This document shows, in pieces, positions 13,821 to 24,167 of a stretch of 64,000 bases of DNA. This stretch comes from Spirodela intermedia (Eukaryota; Streptophyta; Magnoliopsida; Alismatales; Araceae), in contig LR746271.1 in NCBI GenBank assembly GCA_902729315.2, positions 67,001 through 131,000 of the forward strand, written 5' to 3'. The stretch's first letter is position 1, and the number at the start of each line of letters is the position of its first letter. The translations under genes were made by a program, and so were the position numbers. The notes below the pieces were generated by a model. The model ran no database searches. It saw only the letters and a list, made by a program, of their open reading frames with translations, and was not told the origin of the DNA.

Positions 13821-16816
13821 CTAGGCGTTGGGTACGAAGATTCCGACATATCCGAAGCCCATGACGACGAATGCAACGGCCTGAAGGAAGAGGTAGATGA
13901 AGTAGTGGTTCCTCCCGAAGGCCAAGTCGTAGCACGCGCAGAAGCCGAGAAAGACTCCCATCACGAGTTCCATGACATGCAGTCTGGCAACGGATTAACA
14001 CAGCGGGAAGGAAAGATAATTCAGTGAGTTAAGAGGACAGCGCGTCTCTCGGCTGACGACGTGCAGAGAGAGCAGAGTATACTTATGCTTGCGTGCGATC
14101 GGATCTCTTACCTGTCGCCTATCCTGAAACGGTGCTTCTTGGGCGCTTTGCCCGCGGGCTTGGACTTGAGAGCGTCTCCAAGCTTCTCGGTGACCACCCA
14201 CTCGTTGACCCTCCCCGCCTCCAGCAACCCGATGAAGGTTGCCTTGGTTCTGTGCAGGGACATCACGTTCTCGAAGAGGATCCAGAACACGAGCAGATGC
14301 AGAGACCTGTTTTTCCGACACAAGGAGCGACGTATGTGCGCGATTCAGAAGCATACATAGGGTACGCGACTGTATAACTGCGAGAAGGGGGAAGGGGGAA
14401 TGGGACTCGAGACTCTCTCCCGCACCTCGGAGTCCCGACGGCGTTGATAAGGGTGATTAAGGAGGGGATGTAGACGGCGCCCCACTTGGGGATCTCGACC
14501 TCCGGGACGAAGACGGTGGCGGGGATGACCACGCAGTAGAAAACGAAGGTGACGATGTGCGCCACGATCTTGCGAACGAAGAAGAAGCTGTAGAGGACGT
14601 GCACCTTCTTCCACAGGGACACCTTCTGCACTTCCGAGGACGCGAACGTCAGCCTCACGAAATTCCAGAGAGAGAGAGAGAGAACTCGCGCCCATCTAAA
14701 ACGAACCTTGTTCTTCATGATCTCCATCACCATCTTCTTGAACAGGTTTGCGGGGCCGCAAGACCACCGGTGCTGCTGGTAGCGGTAGGCTTTGAACGTG
14801 CTCGGCAGCTCATTTTTCACCTGATGTTTTTAATTCATGTTCCAGGAGCGACGTCGTCGCGAAGATCAAGTGAGGTTTCGTCAGAAGACCGTCGGGAGGA
14901 ACTGCACAGACAATCAATGAGAAGGCGAAGCGAGGCGAGCATACCTTGAGGTTGCCGAGGTAGACAAACTTCCAGCCGTGCAGACTGGCTCGGACAGCCA
15001 AATCCATGTCCTCCACGGTGGTCCGATCCTTCCACCCACCGGCCTCGTTCAGCGCCGCGATCCTCCACACGCCGGCGGTCCCTGCCAGAGATCCGCACAC
15101 ATATTTACATGGCGGGGATTGCACGCGGAAAGACGATCCCATCGTCACCGGGGACGGACGAGTTTAGGCGAAAGAACTCACCGTTGAAGCCGAAGAAGGC
15201 GTATGTGGAGGAGCCGACCTCCTGCTCGAAGTTGAAGTGGTAGTCGAGGGACATCTCCTGCATCCGAGTCATCAGACACTCGCCCGAGTTCACTGTACAG
15301 CGGCGGCGTCGTCAGATTTCCACCGTAACCAAGAAGAAGGGGCGCGAGGCGCGCCGACGTCGGCATCACCATGCAGAATCGAGCCAAGTGGAGAGCTAAA
15401 TGAATAAGCAACACGAGTATCTAGGGCATGTTTGATCCGACAGGAATCTAGGGTTCGCTGTATCCATCGACGAGAAGGACGCTCGGAAACGAAATACTTC
15501 GGCGGCGCACGTCGCTGGCGTGGGTCAGATACTGATTTCCTAGAAACATCGCTGTGATATATATAAAAAACTTGTACCATAAATATTTCGCGACCCGGAA
15601 GCTTTAACGCCTCTGCGGGATGGCTCGATATAATTATGAAGTGCATATAATATTTGAGGGCATCAGCCGGAGGGGGTGGTGCCAACAGATCTACGAGTAG
15701 GGCTGTGGGCGGTAGGTGTGTGACGCTAAGCACCGCGTAGGTGGGGGACGGGGACGAGGGGTGGGGAGGGAAGGTTGGGGGTGCCCCCAATCTTGTCCTT
15801 TCAATGGATGAGGCCAACGAGAGATCGCCGAGGGTCCCTCCCACCGCAGGGAGGGGGATCCTGCTTCCTGGCCACGGTCACCGAGGAGAAAATGGGCGGT
15901 GGGCGGGCAGGCCGGGCCGCGGCCGGCGAGTATTAACTACTGTGCTTCGGCCAGGCGTCCGGGGTCCCGACGAAGCCAGGGTCGCTGGCCTAATCCACCG
16001 TCGGCCGATAAACCATAAATGAAGGGAAGAAGCTTGCTGCAGGATACGCAGCGGAGTTGGATCATGAGGGAAGAGCGGGGTTTATAGCGGTGGGCCCAAT
16101 CTCTCAATGGATAGCGCGGTCGGACGGATCCACAGGCGAATGGGAGAGGAGGTGGCGCTGACAGACAAGACGTATATGTAGAGAGAGAAGGCGCAAATCT
16201 GTTGAAGAAGAGAGGCGTACAGGGAAGGAAGGAGGGCGAGTATGGGTTCCGGGAGGGATAGCCCATGCCAATGCCAATGGGGAGGGAGGGATAGAAGATG
16301 GGGGAGACTGGCGGCGAGGCGGGGAGGAGTGCGGGAGACGACGGAGGAAGAAAGGGGCAGGATGGCGCCGACACTGGCGCATGTGGGCGCGGAGCATCAC
16401 ATGCACATGGACATGGACCGGTGAAACAAGGGGGAAGAGGAGAGACGACGTCAAGAAAGGGTGGGGCCGGGAGCTGCAGAGGACATTGATTCCGAAAGTT
16501 GCACCCGCCCTCCGCCGGAGCTACTGTTTGTTCGGGCTTTCGCGTCTTTTACCACGGCGGCACGAGAGCGGGGGATGGTGAACGGAGGTGTGGGCTCGAC
16601 GGTGTCGGCGGAGGCGAGGGTGAATCGGGGGGAAACGCGGGCAGCGGTTCCGAGTGTCGGCAAACGGAGGAGGTGCGGTGACAGCTAGTGAGCTGTAGAG
16701 GGCTCATAATGCGCCGTCGCCTACTGCTGCCTGAATCGACCAACGACGCCAGGCGTAAGAGGAGCCCCCCCGCCGCGTGTCCCCGATCGGATCGTATTGA
16801 ATAAGAGGAGGGGGAG

Positions 16817-16870
<54 letters not shown>

Positions 16871-17668
16871 AGGGAGGCGGTGACTGACCATACTTCCACC
16901 GGGCCTGGACGAGGGCCACGTCGGGGTTGAGCGCGAGGAAGGGGATTGTGCGCCAGAGGAAGTCGGGCTCCGGCCGGAAGTCGGCGTCGAAGATGGCCAC
17001 ATAGTCGCAGCCCTTGGCGTAGTCGTGCTCCATCCCATCCTTGAGCGCCCCCGCCTTGTAACCGTTTCGGTTGTCCCGGTTCTCGTACCTGATGTTTATG
17101 CCCTTGCTCGCCCACCTCTGGCACTCCACCTCCACCAGGCTCTGCAGCGCCGCCACGGCCCTTCGAGGTCAGCTCTCTCTACGTCACCCCACCGGCGGCG
17201 CCGCCCGGGGCCTGATGGGCTGTTGTTGGGAGAGGGCCTTACCTGGATGACGGGGTCGGTGGAGTCGTCGAGGACCTGGATGATGATGCGATCTGACGGC
17301 CAGGACATCCCGCACGCGGCACCAATGGAGAACTTGTACACCTCCCTCTCGTTGTACATGGGAATCTGGACGAGGACCATGGGGTAGGCCGTATTGCCCA
17401 GCTCCACGTCGTCCCGGATGGGCTCCCACTTGTATTGCCTCTCTGGGCGCCGGCGGAGGAGCTTGATCAGCAGCAGGGCGACGCCCATGTAGACCCTCTC
17501 CACGAACAGCATCAGCGCCATAGCCAGGCACACCACCACCGCCACCTTGAGGAGGGGCACGATCACCGGCGTGCGCACCAGCTCCCACACGAGCCCAATC
17601 TGCCCGGCCACGTCGTCGCGCGCCGCCCAGTCCTCCGGCAACAGGGTCGTCGACGAGACACCCTCCAT
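13821..17668 (-). CDS. CSLA: Cellulose synthase-like A: glucomannan 4-beta-mannosyltransferase, 8 exons
   Basis: Exons in minus-strand order: 17668-17243, 17141-16889, 15292-15182, 15081-14945, 14820-14707, 14625-14426, 14306-14112, 13983-13821. The product is 532 aa, the usual CSLA length. CSLA enzymes are Golgi GT2 transferases that build the beta-1,4-mannan backbone from GDP-mannose (and GDP-glucose). Visible features are an N-terminal membrane helix (about 36-60), the processive GT2 signature with D at LDDSTD (about 136), DAD (about 194-196), ED in VEDMD (about 287-288) and QQHRW (324-328), then a C-terminal cluster of helices ending [10 protein letters not shown]. The start is the ATG before [13 protein letters not shown]. 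For intron 1 I chose the acceptor CAG|AGCCTG so that VIQ joins [10 protein letters not shown]; a more upstream acceptor would break the frame. Intron 2 (1.6 kb) carries a 44-bp (AG)n tract. Closest to CSLA2/CSLA9 in motif content. Confidence 0.95.
16821..16864. repeat. (AG)22 microsatellite in CSLA intron 2
   Basis: A perfect AG run of about 44 bp lies just inside the 5' part of CSLA intron 2. On the coding strand it reads (CT)n and begins about 25 nt after the donor. It is a likely polymorphic marker. Confidence 0.95.
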
Positions 17669-20458
17669 TCTGAGCGCGACCCTTCACACTCCCACAGCCG
17701 TACGCTCACTGGATGGGACGCACGCAGCAAGACGGAGACCCTATGCGCCCATCTTGCAACTGGGGGCAGAGGGCAACTGTTGGGGACGGCCGGGCATTGG
17801 AGCGTGGTAGATCTGAGATAAAAGCGGGGCTCTATTCTCCTTTTACTATTGGATTCTCTCCCTCTCTCTTTCCTCTCTCTGTGTGGAACCGTACCACTGC
17901 CGGTGGAATCCCTGGAAGGTCGGACTCCAAGCTATCTGCATGCAAGGAAAAAGCAATAAGACCCGTGAAAATGAAGCATCGAGCTGCCAGGGGTTGACGA
18001 CTGGAGGCTCCCCAGGAGGAGTGCTTACTCACCTTTGCTTTGCTGAGGAGCGAAGCCAACGGAGGACAGGAACAAAAGCAGTGGCGGCAGGCCGGAGGCC
18101 GGGAGAAAAGGAAACGGAGGCAGAGGAGAAAGAGGTGGCGGTCAAATGATGAGCGATGCCCCTTTGCCGATGAGGTAGATTGTCAGAAGGCCCCTCGGCG
18201 GAGGGGCGGGGAAGGAAGGAAGACAGTCCTGGTAGGCTCTCTCCCTCCCTATGTCTCTCCCGCCACACTCAACGCTCTCTCACACCCTCCTGCCCCCGCT
18301 CAGCGGCATAAGTAGTGGGAGCAGTAGTGGTTAAGCAGGCGCAGAGAAGGGAGAGGGAAGGAGAGAAGGGGGAGGCCAAGCGCGCGGGGCCCAAGCGGAG
18401 AGAATAGCATTAAAAACCGGGAATCGGACTGCAGAAAGGGAAATCAACGAAAGAAAGATGACGGGGAAAGCAATATTATTGGTACGGGGAAGGGGGAAGG
18501 GGAAGGAGGAGGACGGGCGACAAGCAAACGGGAGAAAACGGTGGTAGATAGAGGCCGCCGGCTGCCTGCCCGCGCGGAATAAGTGCGGCGACTAATGCCG
18601 GCGACGACCGCCATCTGGATCTACGTCCATGCCCCATTATTTATTTCCCCTCCTGCCCCCCAATCCCCGCTCGGTCTGACCGACGTTTGTTTGGACAACG
18701 TAAAGCCCATGAGAGCGGGGCTAGAGAGGGAAATGCCAACGTGGAAGCCTTGAAGGTAAACAAACGTAGGCGCTCGACGGCGGAATCTCACCGTGGGTTG
18801 ACAAACTGCTGTCGGTGCCGTCGGTCGCCTCTCTCGAGACCACACGATCGTCCGATCAAATCGAACCGCGTCACGTGGCCTCCGAATCGAAGCGAAACAC
18901 AGCTCGTGGATGTATCGGCCGCCGGCGCCAACTGGCCGACGTTATTTCCCATGTGTCTCTGTGTCATGTGCACTCCTCTCCCTCCACCTGCTCCTCTCTC
19001 TCTCTCTTCTCCTTCTCCTTGAAGGAAGCAGCGTCGGCGGGCTGTCGACAAGTAGCAGTTAAGAGGGGCCACAGCGGACACCCGAGTTCCGAAAGCACGG
19101 TAGTGATTTCAGCCATTAGCGCTCCTCCCTGGAATCGCAGTCGGAGCTGACCCGGGGGGGTCGGGGGTCTCGGTTTGTGACCCCTTCTTCTTTCGACAAT
19201 CAATTAGTGTGCAATGTGAGACTCGGACCGTTCTCGGTTGATCGACCTCTGATGGCACGCCTGTGACAAAGCAGGCGGCGGCGAGGGATCACCAGTGCAA
19301 CTCGCAACTGCAGGGAGCACGGAGCTGCTGCCCCGCATTCCCGGGGCCTCCGCCCTAGATATGGAGCGTGCACTCGCTCGGAGACTCGCCAGAGCTCGTT
19401 CCTACACACACCCCCTCCCACCCCCACCGTCCCGCGTGGGCCGCACGTGCTCGGTCTCACTCCGGTGATGCCAAACCGTTCATTTCTAGGCGAGAGTTGT
19501 TGATTTTGTCACGTTGAATATTTGCACGTCGTTTCCACACATACAAACATCTGTACATCTGTATGTAAAAAAACATGTCTATATGCATTCCTATGTAGGG
19601 CGCGCGGGGAGAGAGAGAGAGAGAGAGAGCGTCGCTTGACTACGAATGTCGCATATGAGATAAGCCATCGTACCTTTATTGGCTGCCCTCCATTAACAAC
19701 AATCTTTAAGTAACGAAGAAGAAAGGTTATGATATGGAGCCTTACCTGCTGCAGGTGCGGGAGTCAACGTGGGCTCGCCCAACCAAGGCACAACATTGCG
19801 CCGGGGCTTGACCTACCCTCCCCTGCCCTCACATCCCTCTCTCAGAAATTCACCACTCCTGTTATTTTCCTTTACGATGCCGAGGTCCATCGACCGTCGG
19901 AACGCAGCATCCCAAGCCCAGCTGGCTTGCCATCAATCAAATACGAGATGGGAGGGCGGGCGGACTTGCCGGGTGGCGGAGAGAACAGTCGTCCGCCGAC
20001 CACGTGAGGCACGCCGTCGACTCCTCTTCAGTGCAGTTAATGCTCAGGGGGAGATGACGTCTTTCAATGTGTTGGGTAGTAGGATTCCCGTCCATGCCAT
20101 TTGGACTTGGACAGCAACCAATCGGGCATGGAAGTAATTCCAAGCGGAACATGGCGCGCTACCTCCTACCGCGGAAGCAGCGGTCTCATAACACCAATAT
20201 GAGACCCCTCCCTCACCAAACGAGATCTCGTAAAACACGCGGAAAATTCAATTGTGATAGACAAAATTGCCAGGACATGACCCACCAAAATAGAAAGCAG
20301 ACTCTTCCTCCTACGACCCCGACTCGATCTGACAGTCGACGACTCCCCACAACGACGAACTTGACACTCCGTGCCCACCTGTTTTTGCACCACTCCGGCG
20401 GGGCGGCGTCACCTGAGTCACATCTCTCCAAAATTAACGAGTCATTGCGCATGTCTTC
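17669..20458. other. Upstream region of CSLA / downstream region of HD2 gene
   Basis: This 2.8-kb gap lies between two minus-strand genes. The part next to 17668 should hold the CSLA promoter and leader, including a C/T-rich stretch at about 17855-17882. An (AG)n tract sits at about 19609-19629. The part near 20458 is the HD2 3' UTR. I found no conserved coding exon on either strand. The longer ORFs here are short and overlapping, without recognisable motifs. Confidence 0.55.
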
Positions 20459-23400
20459 TCACTGGGGTGGGTGCTTGGCGAGAGTGTGGGATCTTAGCGC
20501 ACTCTCATCTTTGAATGTCCTGCACGCGCCAAGGAAGAAGATTTCGTCAGATACAACAGAAAAAAAAAAATGGGCACAGCATGTCTGGCGCAGCTGTAGG
20601 GAGAGTTACTTAGGGCATGACTGGCAGGCCACTGAGCCACCTGATTTTTGCGTCTGTTGCTTGGATTTGTCGCTGGTTGCAGGAGTCTTCCCGCCCTGTT
20701 TCGTAGGGTACGGGGTAGCGGTATGGCCACCCTTTTTCCCATCGGGGCCACCACCTAGGCGACAAGAACAAATTTTTGGATATCATGCACAAACCCGTTA
20801 GGTCCTCAATAAATAAATAAAGATTACATCTTCCATAATACGTACATCTGAGCAAGTAAACATACAGAAAAAAGAATGTAAATCGACCAGTACGAATCAT
20901 GCACCGTTGCAACATAAAGGATCAATTATTTCATGATCCAGTAATATCACCTGACTTCTGGCTACTGGGCGGAGCTACCAGTTTTGCTTTCTTGTCATGG
21001 ATAGGTGTCTTCGAAGCAGATTCAGCAGGTCGTTTCTTGTTGTCACCCTTAAAAAGAAAGCCATTAAATTCAATAAACTTTGGAAATAACAGCACCATCT
21101 GATTTCTCATTTTCAAGATGTGATCTTCACTTGTTCCAAAGAAACATTAGGAGCACAACTCCGCCACACAAACATTAGAAGCGGCAATGTGTTACCTTCT
21201 TCGGTGTAGCTTCTTCCTCTTCCTCCGAGCTGTCATCTTCATCTGCGTCATCACTATCGCCCTCACCATCAAGCATGTCCTGAAAAGCAAGGATGAAATG
21301 ATTAAAGAAATACGTTATCATATGTGCATCAAAACAACCTGAACACTAATTTTTAGTGTACCGATGCACCTATAAAACAATTAAGATCTTAAAACTAACG
21401 CACAAAAAACTGAATCCATTAGTCATCGTAAGTGACATACCTCATCATCGGATTCATCTTCCGAGTCATCCTCATCATCATCGTCATCATCATCAGAACC
21501 ATCTTCCTCAATTGCTTTCTTCAGCTCTAAAGCTTTCACATCTGCTTTAGATGGCAAGGACTCGTTCTTCGTGACATTTGCCTTTGGCTTTGCCGGTTCA
21601 TCCTTGGGTTCTGTTTCAATAAAAAGATCCTCATTTTCTGAATGTTAAAATGCACTAGGTGGAGCCTAATGATTGAATATGACATCCCATATTAGGATTT
21701 TACTTCCCAAACAAACAAAGAGATCGATTATCTCAAACCAAACCAAAAACCAAGCGTCAACAAAAGTACAACAGCATACAGGAACCCGGGTCATTACAAG
21801 AAGTACACCATAAAAAAATAACGTTCAATGGAATACAACTAGTTTATCAAGAGTACTCCAAGCCAATTACATGGCGCAATTTCATGACAATGCTCACCTT
21901 TGGATTCCTTCTTAACTGGAGAATCTTCATATTCGAATTCAGAATCAGTGCCATCTGTAGATATTCATGAAAGCAAATCTGCTAAACTGAAGGCAAAGTA
22001 TGTCACTGGAATGTAGATGACTAGACAGCACATGGAAGCTTACCTGAGAAATCGTCAGACGTAATTTACAGAAAATAGCAGGCAGGATGTATGTCAAGAA
22101 AAGAACTTAAGGCCTTTATGCTTAATAATCGCAGTAAAACATTATAAATTGATGACATAAAGGATATCCTTCAGATGCTACTTTGTAGCCGACAAAAAAG
22201 ACACTCCCATACTTCCAGCTGTGGGACAGCTCAAATCCTTTTTCGAAGACGAGGTCATACGATATTTGGGGACACTTGTCAGCAGATAAGGTCCCAATTA
22301 CTAGCTTTTTATCATCAAATTTAACATAGATTGTCGCACTTTCATTTGCTTTGTTATCCTTCTTGCCTTCGCCAAGGGTTGCCTGCGTCAACAACATTAA
22401 GGCATGATATCACATAAACTGAGGCTAAGAAATAAGTACCAGCTAAATCAACGCCCAGTATAGTAACCTGTGAGAGATGCAAGTACTTATTATCACCAGC
22501 CTCGTATTTGACAGTCTCCCCAGATTTGACTTCAACCCCTGAACATCAAAAAATAGTAAGTAAATTCTATGCACTTCAACACTGGAACAATTTGCGCAAA
22601 AACTAGACAATGATGCGGCAAAAATGCCAAATTCACAGTTAAAGATAATGAAAATGTAGTGTTCAAGTTAGACGGCAAAGGAAGATATCTCCGTCAGTTT
22701 AACTAATAAGCAAACAGAAACTTTTAATATGCCATCTGTTGACACTCGGATGCCATGTTGAAAAAAGCTAGAAAGATAATCAAATGTAGAAGATGAATAT
22801 CTGGTGTTGAAAAAAGATCAACATACAACCAGGAGCACAAAAAATTGGGAACTAACGTTTTAACGGCAATTATGTGAACAAGGAAAGAGTACCTTGCGAC
22901 AGTACGGGTTCTAGTGGTGTTTAAGTATTGTGGTAATGCACTGTGTAATACTTTTGTTGATGCAATAGTTATAGGACAGAGAATAAACTATATGCTCTAA
23001 GTAGTTGTGACCGGGCCATACGATAACACAAGTGCATGCAATAAAAGAATATTCAGTTTAAGACGATGGTCAACGATTAGATACACATAGAGAGATAGAT
23101 TTTTCGTGATCCCAAACTAAAACATTTAAGCAGGTACGGTTACATGTAGGGTTTTACATAATGACGGAGAAAATGATAGGTTTTGAGCGGCCCGTATAAA
23201 AAGTAGATAAGAATGCGCAAAGGCTAAGGCCGCAACGTTTTGGGATTGTCCTTTTAGACGGAAAGAATCAACCAGGAAAAAAAGAGAAAATACGATTGAG
23301 ACCGGCAAAAACACTTGAGAAGCGATGGCGCAGTAAGACGACGAATTCGGAGATATAAGCAAAGAAAGGGCATCTGAAGTCAGGCACGAACGAGACTGAT

Positions 23401-23683
23401 TACAAATCTTATCTAATTGAGAGTAAACTAGGAGCTCCACGGTACGGAGGAAGAAAATTTTCGCGAGGCTACAGTCACGCACATGAATCATCGAAAAGTA
23501 AGCAAGGGTTGATACTGAACATGAAATGATGAACAATGGCGTCGCCGTATTGCGCGAATATTCACTATCGTGATAAAGCTAAAGTCAGGAGTACAAAACC
23601 CTAAGACAGAAAAAAGGACGATCCATAAATAGCACCAGACGGAGAAAGGAAGAAGAGGAAGTACGCTCACCCCAAAACTCCAT
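20459..23683 (-). CDS. HDT: HD2-type (plant-specific) histone deacetylase, nucleoplasmin-like, C2H2 zinc finger, 10 exons
   Basis: Exons in minus-strand order: 23683-23671, 22538-22468, 22382-22168, 22060-22044, 21954-21898, 21610-21441, 21279-21196, 21047-20951, 20754-20610, 20519-20459. The product is 309 aa. HD2 proteins are nucleolar chromatin regulators of rDNA and development. The diagnostic N-terminal MEFWG is present, followed by a nucleoplasmin-like core (about 1-105: HLSQATLGEG...LSHSWKYGSVFFVGYK). A long Asp/Glu tract (about 150-215), a Lys/Pro/Ala-rich basic segment and a C-terminal CX2CX12HX4H finger (C285, C288, H301, H306) complete it. Exon 1 has only 13 nt. Exon 3 to 4 has no GT-AG solution: the intron runs ATATCCTT...AC and exon 4 is 17 nt. 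This choice restores the frame and gives SDDFSDGTD. The last intron splits the finger. HD2 enzymatic activity is debated in the field; the family assignment is not in doubt. Confidence 0.93.
22061..22167 (-). other. Probable U12-type AT-AC intron in the HD2 gene (intron 3)
   Basis: On the minus strand the intron begins ATATCCTTTATG, which matches the U12 donor consensus (A/G)TATCCTT, and ends TGTAAATTAC. It is 107 nt long. No AG lies in the last ~40 nt, so a normal GT-AG intron cannot deliver the downstream exon. A branch-like TTTTCTTGAC sits about 33 nt from the 3' end, longer than the usual 10-20 nt. Splicing here joins GAA GG to G TCT GAC in frame, giving the acidic HD2 sequence. Confidence 0.75.
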
Positions 23684-24167
23684 TGCAAACGCGATCGACG
23701 ACCACGAGATCGATGGGAGGTGAACGAAGGGGGCGGAGGCTCCTGAAGGGAAGGGACGAGGACAAATGCAAAAGGGCGGGATTAGGGTTTTGGGCGGTCG
23801 GTCCACGGTATTTTAAGTATGTGAGAGAAGAGGCCGCTTAAGTGTACCTCGCGTGGTGTGGACCCCACCCTTGAAAGCTGCCTCACAGGAAGAGGGAAGC
23901 ACAGCTTCAGTCGAGCAGACGACGCATGGCCAGGCTGCGTGACACCTCGGACTAGAGGCCTCTTAACGGGCCGCCTATTAATTGCCCCATTACATATGAT
24001 GTGGGCCCTAACGCCATACGACGCCCCGCCCCCCAGCTCGGTCTCTCTTCTCTCACCACCCCTTTTCTGTTCTGTTCTGTTCTGTTCTTTCCATTCCTCT
24101 AGCTTCTCCCCGGGCATCTTATCCGCAGTCCCCTCCCCGCTGCTCTCGCCTCTCAATCGGCTCCGAA
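23684..24167. promoter_or_regulatory. Compact bidirectional promoter between HD2 and TIC100 genes
   Basis: Only 484 bp separate the two divergent start codons. A telo-box (AAACCCTAA, minus strand, 23782-23790) lies in the likely HD2 leader, and a second copy sits in HD2 intron 1 at 23596-23604. A TGGGCC (site II-like) element is at about 24002-24007. Telo-box plus site II elements are known to go with growth-linked genes. On the TIC100 side the leader is C/T-rich with a TTCTG repeat around 24066-24088. No strong TATA box is seen on either side. Confidence 0.65.

Noticed and set aside
20067-20801. Plus-strand open frame of 244 codons
   Set aside because: It lies antisense to the last two HD2 exons and their intron, has no known motif and is explained by the HD2 gene on the other strand.
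22061-22167. A normal GT-AG intron between HD2 exons 3 and 4
   Set aside because: No AG dinucleotide lies just before the conserved SDDFSDGTD sequence, and GT options upstream would break the frame; AT-AC fits better.
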